Origin: Locusta migratoria
Lineage: Eukaryota; Arthropoda; Insecta; Orthoptera; Acrididae
Reading direction: 5' to 3'
Assembly: GCA_026315105.1 (NCBI GenBank)
Contig: CM048746.1
Span: forward strand, 566,011,940 to 566,075,939
Length of the DNA stretch: 64,000 nt
Shown: positions 10,943 through 21,003 of the stretch, piece by piece
Layout of the letters: each line of letters opens with the position of its first letter
Position numbering within the stretch: the stretch's first letter is position 1
Position numbers and translations under genes: made by a program
The notes under the pieces: generated by a model
Seen by the model: the letters and a program-made list of their open reading frames with translations, nothing else
What the model was told of the DNA's origin: nothing
Database searches by the model: none

Positions 10943-11277
10943 GGTAAAATTTTACGACGCTTCTCGCCGGGCTCCAGTGCTCATGTTGGCAACAGATGAA
11001 CAATGAAGTGTAGAATTGCGTTAATATTTTTCACGAGCTACAGAGTAAATGTTATTGCTGCTCATTTCACTCGGAGCAAAATTAATACTGTACCTGCGCT
11101 ATGGTTGACAGGTTCTTGTATGTACCCTTGTCCGTTCAGAAAAAAATACTTTTTGTTTTAATTGAAGTTGTCACGAAAAAAAGAAAAAAAAACATATATT
11201 GGTCATCTGAGTTGCCGTGATTACCATTGGTGCCAACATAACCACTGCAGCCCAGCGAGAAGCTATGTTATATTACC
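10943..11277 (+). mobile_element. MITE-like element, copy 2
   Basis: Same element and orientation as 7875-8198. Shared landmarks include 'ggcaacagatgaacaatga', 'acagagtaaatgttattgct', 'aattgaagttgtcacgaaaa' and 'cactgcagcccagcgagaag'. Differs by scattered substitutions and an A-rich expansion near 11175. The right terminus is eroded, and no target-site duplication is evident. Confidence 0.75.
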
Positions 11278-11461
11278 GGTACGTAACGATTTTCTGTTAT
11301 ATTAAAGGCGAATTCTAAATCTTTATAGGGCCATACACATTAGTTACTGTTCGGTACACTTAGTGTGTGCAATATTAAATACATTTAATTAAAAATATTG
11401 TTGAAAACTGCGTGAATATGTCAACTATCGCCAATATAAACATTGTCAGATGCGCCCATGT

Positions 11462-11509
11462 TGGGGCAAAAATGGCGGACGATTCAGCCTGGGTTTTTAG
11501 GAGCTCTAG
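11462..11509 (-). repeat. Inverted repeat flank of the THAP/palindrome region, right arm
   Basis: Inverted counterpart of 8635-8680; see that entry. The sequence beyond it, interrupted by a SINE, contains 'gtatcgtatactagacatga' (about 11750), which resembles the palindrome units, so the repeat family extends outside this arm. Confidence 0.6.
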
Positions 11510-11522
11510 GTCAAAGCCGACG

Positions 11523-11724
11523 CCGGCCGCGGTGGCCGAGGGGACTGAGGCGCTTCAGTCACAGTCTGCTCTGCCACTACGGTCGGGGGTTCGAATCCCC
11601 CCTCGGGCATGGATATTTGTGCCGTCCTAGTTTGTAAGTAGTCCATAAGTAGTTTGTAAGTTTAGGGACTGATGACCCCGTAATTAAGTCCCATAAGCCT
11701 TACAAACATTTGAACATTTTTTTT
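11523..11724 (+). mobile_element. tRNA-derived SINE S1, full length, 12-bp TSD
   Basis: Complete S1: 'gccgcggtggccgagg' head with A box, perfect B box 'gggttcgaatcc', tail module, 'acatttgaac' and T-run. The target-site duplication tcaaagccgacg is exact at 11511-11522 and 11725-11736. Confidence 0.95.
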
Positions 11725-11826
11725 TCAAAGCCGACGGGTTGTATCGTATACTAGACATGACCCCAACATTCTGAAGGACAATATTTTCATATTTGGTGTA
11801 TATTTCAATTCAGTGGCCACAGTCTG

Positions 11827-12027
11827 GCCAGCCGCGGTGGCCGCGGGGACTAAGGCGCTGCAGTCACGGTCTGCACGGCCACTACGGTCGGGGGTTCGAA
11901 TCCCCCCTCGTGCATGGATATTTGTGCCGTCCTTAGTCTTAGCTAGTTCATAAGTAGTTTGTAAGCTTAGGGACTGATGACCCCGTAGTTAAATCCCATA
12001 AGTTCTACAAACATTGGAACATTGGAA
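11827..12027 (+). mobile_element. tRNA-derived SINE S1, 10-bp TSD
   Basis: Second S1 in the same orientation about 100 bp downstream. The target-site duplication ccacagtctg is exact at 11817-11826 and 12028-12037. It lacks a long T-run and ends 'acattggaacattgg'. The different duplications show the two neighbours inserted independently. Confidence 0.94.
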
Positions 12028-12232
12028 CCACAGTCTGCGTAATTAATTCTTGTATGATTCCCCGAATAAAATAAAAATAGGTCGAATAAAAACTCTTACA
12101 ATTACTGATATAGTAATGTGAGAAAGAAAAGATGTCATTGGTTGAGAACAATGGCCGTAATTTTACTAATTCAAAATATTGAAACACTTCTACTGTTTAA
12201 GGTCATTGAAATAAATCTAACGGCGTAGTTGA

Positions 12233-12330
12233 AAATTTTTGCTGGACAGGGATTCGAATGTCGATTTCCCACTTCGAGCCAGCGGTCACCTTAACCAATT
12301 AGGCTATCCAGGCACGCTTCTCTTCCAACA
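12233..12330 (-). mobile_element. tRNA-like SINE head (family S3-like), minus
   Basis: On the minus strand: 'tggatagcctaattggttaa' (A-box region) followed by 'cattcgaatccctgtcc' (B box). A related piece lies in the opposite orientation at 12406-12470, so the two form a head-to-head pair. Not a functional tRNA: no acceptor-stem pairing and no plausible anticodon arm. Confidence 0.65.
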
Positions 12331-12405
12331 CAAATACTCATCTTGTAGAAAAGTACGATTGTAGTGCCCCTATCCAATTTGAGTATCTTGATTGGAAGGG
12401 AAATG

Positions 12406-12470
12406 TACCTGGATAGCCTGATTGGTTAAGGTGATCGCTGGCCCGAAGCGGAAAATTTGTCTGCTTACAC
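12406..12470 (+). mobile_element. tRNA-like SINE head (family S3-like), plus, truncated
   Basis: Reads 'cctggatagcctgattggtt' then 'aaggtgatcgctggcccgaa', the plus-strand version of the 12233-12330 element. It diverges before the B box. Confidence 0.6.
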
Positions 12471-12750
12471 CGCGTGGTTATAAATGGAATACCAACTTCA
12501 AGAACTTCCTTACTTCCTTGCACAACCACTCGTAAACAAAAACAAAACAAAAACAAAAATAAATAAAAATAAAAAATTTTATTCTTGTTATTCTCCACTC
12601 CAAGAAGTGGAACGGGCTCTTTGACATCCGGCCCATAAAGAGTCGCGGTACTATACAGCCAATTATCAGACAGGCCGATGGTGGGGCAAAGGGAAGATGA
12701 ATTGGGAGCAAGTGGGGGGTGGGGGTTAGCTTATCAGTTCGGCATGCGCC

Positions 12751-13140
12751 TTACAACACGAGTCACTATGGACAGACCAAACGTTTGGCACCGGCCAATG
12801 AACTCGCTATCTGTCAGCCAATGAGATAATGCGTACTTCTTAACCGGAGATTCGGGCGCTACGCTCCGTCACGTATTAAAATAAAACTTCTTCTTTAACC
12901 TATACCTAACTTTCATTTTAAAAAAAGTTATTTGTAGCGTATCCTTAAGAAGTTAGGTATAGTTTAAATAAGGTGCTTCTTTTAGTACACGAGGGCGCGT
13001 AGCGCCCGAATCTCCGGTTCAGAAACACGCAGCATCTCATTGGCTGACAGCACATGCAGCACCTCATTCGCTGACAGTTAGCGAGTTCTCATTGGGCGGC
13101 ACCAAAAGTTTGGTCTGTACATAGACACTCGTCCTTACAA
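12751..13140. repeat. Foldback element with arms of about 165-195 bp
   Basis: Left arm 12751-12914 and right arm 12947-13140 are inverted copies around a short AT-rich loop. Shared text includes 'accggagattcgggcgctac' on the left and its complement on the right, and 'tatacctaactt' next to the loop. The right arm has an internal duplication around 'ctcattggctgacagcac' and 'ctcattcgctgacagtta'. Looks like a foldback or MITE-type DNA element. No coding capacity. Confidence 0.85.
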
Positions 13141-13354
13141 CCAAGGAAAGCCTCCCGAAAGCCTTGGTCGGGGCCGAGGCTTTAAGACAAGTTTATTTAT
13201 TTTCTGAGACTTTTTCCCAGTAGTAGGAGACCGTTCCTTGCGCCTACGTGCGTGCGGGCATCGTATCGTTGCCTACGTTGACTTTTGTTCGGCCGGTCGC
13301 CGTATTTTTGCGGGTGGTTTTTCTGGCGTTGCACCGGCCGCTTTTGGCATCATG

Positions 13355-14356
13355 ATGTCGGCAGTGAACGCGACAGTGAACCGTACAAATAGTATACAAT
13401 GTATTGTAGATAGAAACGCACCGCGACCGAACGCCTTGGAAGTCAACGTTTGGATCTTTGAAACTTCGAAAATTCCGTTTGACTTCGCTTTATACGCTGT
13501 TTTTATCAAGTTCGTATCAAATGACTTATTTGAGCATTATGCCGCGAAGTTCGACGGAGATACGGAATTTCTACACCATGACGGACAAATCAGAAAATTC
13601 CGGGTGATACCTTCCGGCACTTCAATATCCCGCCAGAATGTCCGAACGATATTATTACTCATGTATTGGCGAGGTGTGGCAACGTAATTTCTATTAGCAA
13701 CGACAAATGTTCGAGTGCATACCGTTACCCAGTGAATAGCGGCGTTCGGAAAGTGAGGGTCAACCTTAAGAGGAACTCGCCCTCGATCCTCAACATCGAT
13801 GGCGTCCGCGCCCAATGTCTATGTCCTGGGCAGCCAGTCGTCTGACCACTTCCGAGCGAAACGCCCAAACAGGCGGCCCGGGCAGTTGACGCGGGAGGTT
13901 CCGCGCCCGTCAATCAACGATGTGAGGAGTCGCCAGAAACAACACGTGTTTCGGATTCCACGTTAAGCTGTAGGTCCCCTTTCCGCGGTTGGATAACTGG
14001 GATAGGCTAGGGACACGCAAGTCGCCGAAGTGGCGTCCAATTGAAAGACTTGCACCAGGCCAATGAGCCACACGAAATTATTATTACCGGCACTGTTGCT
14101 TAGCGAGGTTATCGCGGGTACAGTATCAGAACCCCGACCCAAGGGATTGCCGCACACTTTGGTACAGGAAACTGAGGCGGTACGAACTGACGATGATGTT
14201 GCTGTGTGGAAGCAAGCGATGGAGATCGTTGAGGTCGAGGCAGTGCCCGTTGATGACAGCAGCCTGCATTTACTGCCGCGGCAGTGGGGGAGGCGACTAG
14301 CGCACTCACCGATCCAGGTCACGTGGAGAGCTCTCCGCCATAAGAGAATGCCATAA
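13355..14356 (+). pseudogene. LINE ORF1 / gag-like nucleic-acid-binding protein remnant
   Basis: From ATG 13355 the frame encodes MSAVNATVNRTN, then an RRM-like segment (ALEVNVWIFETSKIPFDFAL, then YAVFIKFVSNDLFEHY). A +/-1 shift near 13615-13620 moves it to the frame reading FNIPPECPNDIITHVLARCG, then 'SSAYRYPVNSGVRKVRVNLK' and 'LNIDGVRAQCLCPGQP', up to a TGA at 13843. I recognise this pattern (…YPV-NGVR-V…, then a GQP segment normally followed by a zinc knuckle) from ORF1/gag-like proteins of arthropod retroelements. The CCHC knuckle itself is not visible. An acidic, proline-containing C-terminal part seems to continue to about 14356 in other frames (VEIVEVEAVPVDDSS-like). Confidence 0.65.
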
Positions 14357-14675
14357 ATTTCAATATATAAACCAGTGTAATTGTTTAAAAGCTGAACTGG
14401 AATAACTTGATTCGCTAAGCGTTCTCATGCTAGGACTTACTGAACTTAATTGATGAAAGGAGAAAATATAAAAATACATCAAGTGAAGCAGGCGAAAGGG
14501 AGTACAGACGTCAGAAGAATGAGATTGACAGGAAGTGCAGACTGGCAGAGCAGGAGTGCCTTGAAGAGAAATGCAAAACCGTAGAAGAATGTATAACAAA
14601 GGGAAAGGAAAAGAGAGAGACATTTGTAGACAAGAAAAGAAGCGGTATGAATATCAAGAACTCAGACGAAAAAAC

Positions 14676-14955
14676 CAGTACTAATCGCTGCGGCGTGGGC
14701 TACTTACGAAACTCCTGTCGTCAACATTTTCATCCGAATGGGAAAATATATTGTTGACTCCCACTTACATAGGTAGAAATGATCATCAGAATAAAATACG
14801 AGAAATCAGAGCTCGAACGGACAGATTCAGGTGTTCTTTCTTCCCACGCGCTATTCGAGAATGGAATGGGAGATTAATATAACGGTGGTTCGATGAACCC
14901 TCTGCCAGGCACTTAAATGTGATTTGCAGAGTATCCCATGTAGATGTAGAATAAG
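14676..14955 (+). mobile_element. Family A LINE 3'-end fragment nested in LINE B
   Basis: About 280 bp nearly identical to 2055-2324: 'gcggcgtgggctacttacga', 'actcccacttacatagg', 'ctattcgagaatggaatggg' and the 3' UTR phrase 'cctctgccaggcacttaaat', ending in gtagatgtag. It is a strongly 5'-truncated insertion into the pre-RT part of LINE B (the LINE B text resumes 'aagcaaagatggga'). Confidence 0.9.
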
Positions 14956-16105
14956 CAAAGATGGGAAATCTGAAAGGTGGAAGGAATATATATATATATA
15001 TATGGCATGTACAAAGGAAATGAAGGCAGTATTCTAGAAATGGAAGACAAAGCAAAGCAAAATAATGAGACAGGAGATACTGTACTGCGAAATGACTTTG
15101 ATAGAGCACTAAAAGATTAGAGTACAAACAAGGCCCCTGTTGTAGATGATATTCCACCTGAACTGCTATTATCGTTAGAAGAGCAAGTCGTGAATAAATT
15201 GTTTCACCTGGTATGGAAGATGTATGACACGGGGGAAATGCCCTCCGACTTCAAGAAAAATATTGTGATTTCAGTTCCTAAGAAAGTAAGTGCAGACAAA
15301 CGTGAAAATTACAGAACTATCAGTTTAGTAAGTCATGGTTGTAAATTACTAACACGAATTATTGACAGACGAATAGAAAAAGTAGCGGGATCCGACCTTG
15401 GAGAAGATCAGTTTGGATTTAGGAAAACACAGGAGGGAGACATTCACATTACGACATATCTTAGAATATAGGCTCAGGAAAGGCAAACCTACGTTTTTAG
15501 CATTTTACAATGTTTACTGGACTACACTTAAATTCTGAAGTTACCAGGAGCAAAATATAGGGAGCGATGAGTAATTGTAAGAAAACCAGAGAGCTTCTGT
15601 TAGAGTCGAAGGGCATGAGAAGGACGCAGTGGTTGGGAAGGGAATAAGACAGGGTTCGTGCCTTTCCTTAATATTGTTCAATCTGTAAATTATCAAGCTG
15701 TGAAGGAATGCAAGGAGAACTCTGGAGAAGGAATTATGTTGAGGGAGAATAAATAAAAACTTTGCGTTTTGCCGATAACATAGAAATTCTGTCAGTTGTA
15801 GCGAAGAGCAATTGTACGGAATGGACAGTGTCTTGAATGATATGAAAATTAATAATAGTAAAACAAATGTAATAGATTATAGTGTCAGGAAGTCAGGCGA
15901 TGATGAAGAAATTAGATTAGGTAATGAGACAATAAAAGTAGATGATTTTTGTTATTTGGGTAGCAAGATAACTTCTGATGGCCGAAGTAAAGGACATATG
16001 AAATACAGAAAAGCTATGGGAAGAAAAGCATTTCTGCAGAAGTGAAATTTGTTGACATCCAAGATTAGTTTAAATGTTAGAAACTGCTTTCTGAAAGAAT
16101 TTTTC

Positions 16106-16308
16106 ACAAATTTTCAGATGTTTTTAGAGCTTATGGGACTTAACTACGGAGGTGATCAGTCCCTAAACTTACAAACTACTTATGAACTAGCTAATACTAA
16201 GGATGACACAAATATCCATGCCCGAGGTGGGGGATTCAAACCGCTGACCGTAGTGGCCGTGCAGACTATAAATGACGTGCCGCAGAACGCTCGGCCACCG
16301 CGGCCGGC
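16106..16308 (-). mobile_element. tRNA-derived SINE S1, minus, 10-bp TSD
   Basis: Minus-strand S1 ('ggccgcggtggccgagcgt' head at 16305 going down). The target-site duplication agaatttttc is exact at 16096-16105 and 16309-16318. Removing it would rejoin the LINE B frame between KEF and FWSVALYG, confirming that it hit an already present LINE. Confidence 0.94.
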
Positions 16309-16715
16309 AGAATTTTTCTGGAGTGTGGCATTGTATGGGAGTGAAACGTGGACGATAAGGAGTTCAGACGAAAAAGTGATATAAGCTTTCGAAATGTGGT
16401 GCTACAGACGATTGATGAAGAGGAGGCACTCAACAGAATTGGGAAGAAAAGGTGTTTCTGGCATATCCTGACTAAGAGAAGGAATAGGTTGGTGGAACAA
16501 ATCCTGGGACATCAAAGAATCGTTAACTTAGCATTAGAAGGAAGTGTGTGGGGTAAAAATCGTACAGGAAGACCGAGGGACGAATACAGTAAGCAGATTC
16601 AAAAGGATGTACGTCGCCGTACGTATTCTCTGATGAAGTGGCTTGCACAGGACAGGGTGGCCTGGACAGCTGCAACAAAACAGTCTGCAGACTGAAGACC
16701 ACAACAACAACCTCA

Positions 16716-17169
16716 ACTAGAACTGAAGATATAGTAAAAAAACGAATAAAACGTTTACAGCACTGACAGAAGGATATCGTCTTTGAATATAAATAAAGGA
16801 AGGCGGGATTTAAGTGAATTATGATACTTGATGAGAAATCTGTGGGTGAATATCTTTCGTTTAAAACAAAAATGAAGCACATCGGTCGGTTAAAACGACC
16901 TGGCAGATTGAATTTGGTTTTCATTTTTTTAACAAAAAAAAAAAAAAAAAAAGCAACATAGTGCGGTTGGTGTGCTTCCTAAGCTGCGTCGCTGATCGCA
17001 TAAAACGTTCCGTTATTTAACGTATAGTTAGACATCTGTCTGCAGGAATAAAACGTTGCCCCAATTTGCGCAGATTGTTGCGTTAAAAAGCGCCTATCTA
17101 GTCCTACATTGTGCGATTGTGCAATGTGTGTGCGTATCGTATCTCTGTGTGTGTTACTACAGTTTAGCG
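16716..17169. other. Unassigned, with an A-run
   Basis: AT-rich sequence with an A-run at about 16934-16952. Open frames in this stretch are short and show no recognised motif. Confidence 0.35.
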
Positions 17170-17690
17170 GCAGTATCACGAAGAGCAGATCGTCAACAGC
17201 AGCTTCTAACGTGACTGTTGTTGCAACTTTTATTTCTACGAAACAAACGCAAGCGAGACGGCGACAGACGGGGCTGCGAGACTTTTTCCTCGCCGGCCCG
17301 CCCCCGCCCGCACTCCTCGCGTTGCAGAATTTGACGAGGCGTTTAAAATTCGCTCGTCGTTAATTGCTTTGACTTTTTATTTCTTTGTAACACTGCTCTT
17401 TGCTGCGGCCCGTTGCCTCGCCGCTTTTTAATTGAAAATGCTGACGTCTGGCTGTGTTCCGATGTTGATTAAAAATGAAATGAAGTTTTACGCCTCGAGC
17501 CGACTGATGGACAATAAATTACCATTTAGCGGACGCGGAGCCGAATGGAAATGCGATAGCGGCGTCTGCAGACACAAGAGGCCACAGCCCGGCGCAGTAC
17601 GGCTGCTTCCCGCCTGTCCACCGTAATGGCAAAACGCTTCATAAGCACGAGAGCGCATTACAAACCTCGCTCTCCTTGTACGCGCGTGCC
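17170..17690. other. GC-rich island, no coding gene recognised
   Basis: GC- and CpG-rich compared with its surroundings, with Py/Pu stretches such as 'ggcccgcccccgcccgc' (about 17296). Several short open frames cross it but none resembles a known protein, and they lack splice-site context that I could defend. May be a regulatory region, an old first exon or UTR, or just unmethylated single-copy sequence. Confidence 0.35.
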
Positions 17691-18469
17691 ATGGGCTAAG
17701 CCAAAAATAAAGTAAACAGTACAGAACATTAATCCCCGACCACATCGGAAGCAAATGAAATTTTTATTGAAAAAAAAGTAAATAAGCAAACACTCAAGAC
17801 TATTTACTAACAAACAGTAAAAAAATGTTCGTCGGATGAGAGACTCACGGAAAATGAATCCGTGTAATAAATGTTTCAAAATATCGTAAAACGTTTATCC
17901 TGGGACCTGAAGCTATTTTGCATCTTACCTAATAACTAGATTTTACCGACGTCTTCGCGTGCGTTGATGTCCTTGCATACGTGTCAAAGACTTTACGACC
18001 AGGATCATCAGGGTAAAAGAAAAGTTTCCAGTTTCTCAGTTCAAATATAAACAGCACGAATGACGGTAACTATCGTTCTTTGCCGAGAAGAAAATAAATA
18101 TATTATTAAATACCAAAAGAATGTTACATCGTGACTAAACCGGCGACTAAGAAAGCTATACGTTATTCAACATGTAAATAATGTAGGATTCAAATGTCGT
18201 AGAAAGCTGTTCGGCGGTTTGAAGACGTTGACGACTTATGTAACCATTGTATTCATTATGCAGAATCGTATTACATGTAACACATCAACCTTTGAAAGTA
18301 TTTTAATAAATGCTATAAATTTCAAAAGTCAAAGAATAAATAGCTTTTTCAAGAAGTCTTGAAGCGTCTCAGCATCAACAAGAGAAACTACTGTAGGGTG
18401 ACGAATTACAGTGACGATAATATTATCAATATTTTTTCGCAACAGCGAATCTCTCTTAGCGTCACTGTA
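17691..18469. other. AT-rich stretch, no gene
   Basis: No repeats of known type and no coding signal recognised. Confidence 0.35.
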
Positions 18470-18660
18470 TAAGGTATGGGTGGTCTACCAAATGGTGACA
18501 TATGAAAATTTGTGCCGGGTCGGGACTCGAGCCCGGGTTTCCCGCTTTTCGCGAGGGGTCGCCTTAACCACTAGGCTACCCGAACAGTACTCTAGTACCG
18601 ACCCAAACTTCCATATGACACACTGACTGCACATATGAGTCAACTGCATTCATCCTTTAG
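18470..18660 (-). mobile_element. tRNA-derived SINE (family S3), minus
   Basis: On the minus strand: 'gttcgggtagcctagtggtt' (A box), 'aaggcgacccctcgcgaaaa', and B box 'cgggctcgagtcccgacc' followed by 'cacaaattttcatatgtc'. The body of the tRNA-like part is at 18512-18590. The outer ends are estimated; no target-site duplication was identified. Confidence 0.75.
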
Positions 18661-18947
18661 TACTCGCAGCTTAATCTATATTCCCGCACCAGGAAGAATG
18701 AAAACAACAAGCCGTTAACCTACGCTGTTGCGAAAAAATAATGATAATAACAGAAACGTTGGTGCTCAGCTGTTTCATATTTCGAGTTATATACTTTAAT
18801 CAACAAATATTCTGAATTACACAGTCTCTAAAGTAGCCTATCTTCTTCTTCAAAGTTCAAGCTATCTCCGTTCCCAAATTCATCAAAATGGTGAAGCGGT
18901 TTAGTCAAGAAAGCGTATTTATAGCGTTAGTATACTATATGGATTAT

Positions 18948-19141
18948 CTTAAAATGTGCTCAAACCTTTGTTAAGCTTATGGGACTTAATTGCGGGGTCA
19001 TTATTCCCTAAACTTACAAACTACTTATAAACTACCTTATACTAAATACGACATGCCCAAGGGGGATTCGAACCCTCCACGGGAAACGGTCTCGCGCATT
19101 GGGGCATAGCGCCTCAATGCGCTCGGCCACTTCGCCGCGAC
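18948..19141 (-). mobile_element. tRNA-derived SINE S1 variant, minus, 9-bp TSD
   Basis: Variant S1b: tail module like S1 but a different head containing 'gcatagcgcctcaatgcgct' on the plus strand. B box visible as 'gattcgaaccc'. The target-site duplication atggattat is exact at 18939-18947 and 19142-19150. Related variants are at 29.7/32.6 and 61.5 kb. Confidence 0.88.
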
Positions 19142-19150
19142 ATGGATTAT

Positions 19151-19773
19151 GTCACTGACCTGAAATAATGAAACTACTGTTTTTTAATGGAAAATTTATC
19201 TCCTTAGGAATATTCGATGCATCGTGAAATAAGCGAAAAGTTATTTTATCCTTATAGGAGACTATGAACTCTGCAGCCGTTAAAAATAGTCGGTGAATGG
19301 CGCAACCGGTCACATGTGCATTGGAAATGTTTTGATTTAAAGCCATTACTGGTTCGGGTTGCTACTTTTTATCTTTTTCTTCATTGCCCAAGAATATTCG
19401 GAAGTTCTTTAGTCCCACATACAATTTTAAGTGAAGACAACTGTTTCATTTTATGCCCATTTAAACACTAGAACTTATCTATATTTACATGGGAAACTCG
19501 GCAAATCACATTTAAAGTATCGGGAAGAAAGAACACCTAAATCGTTTAGTTTTCGATCTGATTTCTCTTGTTTTAATGGGATGGTCATGTCTCCCTATGT
19601 AGGTGGGTGGTAGCATAATATTTTCACATTCAGAAGTAAAAGTCGGTGATTGAAATTTCGTAAATAGATCTCGCCGCAAAAAATGTCTTTTTTTTAATGA
19701 TTTTCACCTCAAATCGTGCAACATTTCCGTGACGCTTTCCCCCCTGTAAGGTTATAAAGAAAAAGAAGAAAAA
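19151..19773. other. AT-rich stretch, no gene
   Basis: Only short open frames without recognised motifs. 19760-19785 begins to merge into the LINE A 3' region. Confidence 0.35.
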
Positions 19774-21003
19774 AAACGAGGTGCCCTTCTCTGAACCTTC
19801 TCAATGTCTTCCGTCAGTCCCACCTGGTGAGGGTCCCACACTGGGCAACAGTGCTCCAGGAGAGGACGCACAAGTGTGATGTAGGCAGTCTCTTTGGTGG
19901 AGCTGGTGCGTCTTCGAAGCGTTCTGCCAATGGAACGTAACCTTTGGTTCGCCTTCCCCAGAAAATTTTCTGTGTGTTCTCTCCAGTCTTAGTTGTTCGT
20001 AATTGTAACTACTAGGTATTTGGTAAAATTTACGACCTTAAGGTTTGACTGATTTATCGTGTAATTGAAGTTCAGCGGATTTCTTTTAGTTGTCATGTGT
20101 ATTACTTCACTCTTTTCGTTATTTAGTGTTAATTGCCAATTTTCACACCATGTAGAAATTTTGTCTAAATCGCTTTGCAGCTGCTTTTGATCCTCTGTTG
20201 ACTTCACTAACCGACAACGACAGCATCATTCGCAAACAGTTTGCGGGAGCTGTTCAGATTGTCTCGTAAATCGTTTATGCACACAAGGAAGAGTAGGAGA
20301 CCTATATCGCTTCCCTGGGGAACGCCAGATATCACTACTTTTATTCAGATGGATGAAAATACCAACAGGTGTATTTAAAAACTTTATTAAATTCAGCGCG
20401 ACCGGTTTCGGTGCTACATTACACCATCTTCAGGCTCGCGTTGTGCGATTATTGTTAAAAGCACATTTGTATTGGATAGCCATTAAAACCAGTAGCTGTA
20501 AATTTCTTCCTCTGTTCATGCTACTCTCTCCTGGGTAGCCTTCCTAAGTGAGAGAGTGGCATGAACACAGCAAGAAATTTACGGCTACTGGTTTTAATGG
20601 CTACCCAACACAAACGTGCTTTTAACAATAATCGCACAACGGGAGCTTGAATATGGTGTAATGTAGCTCCGAAACCGGTCACGCAGAATTTAATAAAGAT
20701 TTTAAATGCAGCTGTTGGTATTTTCATCCATCTGTATAATAGAATCAGCTGCGTCCCAAACCATCCACTATGGAGAGAATCAAGATATCCTTTCTGTCTT
20801 ACTTACCGTCAGTTACTAAGAAATGTGTCCTTTCTGATAGGAAATCGTGAATCCAATCGCACAATTGGGGCGATATTCCATAAGCTCAAGATTTCATTAG
20901 AAGCACTTGTGAGGTACAGTTTCAAAAGCCTTCCGGAAACCCAGAAATATGGAATCGATTTGAGATCCCTTGTCGATGGCATCACTTCATGTGAATAAAG
21001 TTT
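19774..21003 (-). pseudogene. Family A LINE RT fragment, minus, split by a foldback
   Basis: Minus-strand RT of family A. 20207-19989 encodes STEDQKQLQSDLDKISTWCE and 'NEKSEVIHMTTKRNPLNFNY', nearly identical to the 49.6-50.5 kb copy. Upstream (plus coordinates 20757-21003) the motif A region and 'SQIDSIFLDFRKAFETVPHK'-like text can be read in part. LINE text stops near 20336 ('tatcactacttttatt') and resumes near 20799 ('ttacttaccgtcagtt'), bracketing an inserted palindrome. The 3' end lies near 19774 without the usual UTR, so the copy is truncated at both ends. Beyond 21003 it is fused to non-LINE sequence. Confidence 0.85.
20340..20735. mobile_element. Near-perfect palindromic (foldback) element, about 395 bp
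   Basis: The left end 'agatggatgaaaataccaac' and right end 'gttggtattttcatccatct' are exact inverted copies. Arms of about 190 bp stay highly similar to the centre near 20540, which itself contains 'actctctc' and 'gagagagt'. Both arms carry the phrase '(a)ccgaaaccggtc...aatttaataaag' on one strand, which I associate with arthropod retroelement ends and hammerhead-like cores. Inserted within the family A LINE; the non-LINE flank 20736-20798 probably belongs to it or to a second insertion. Confidence 0.85.

Larger units (their letters stand above)
14345..16715 (+). pseudogene. Family B LINE, longer copy with two nested insertions
   Basis: Same family as 6746-7526, extending further 5'. A charged pre-RT segment (DERRKYKNTSSEAGEREY, about 14451) leads to RT blocks: LFHLVWKMYDTGEMPSDFKK (about 15199), ENYRTISLVSHGCKLLTRI (about 15305), EDQFGFRK, a degenerate core, then VDDFCYLGSKIT (about 15940) and, beyond the SINE, FFWSVALYGSETWTI (about 16316). 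The end at 16690-16715 is 'gaagaccacaacaacaac', the same tail as the other copy. A family A LINE fragment (14676-14955) and an S1 SINE (16106-16308) interrupt it. Many stops and shifts; inactive. Confidence 0.88.
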
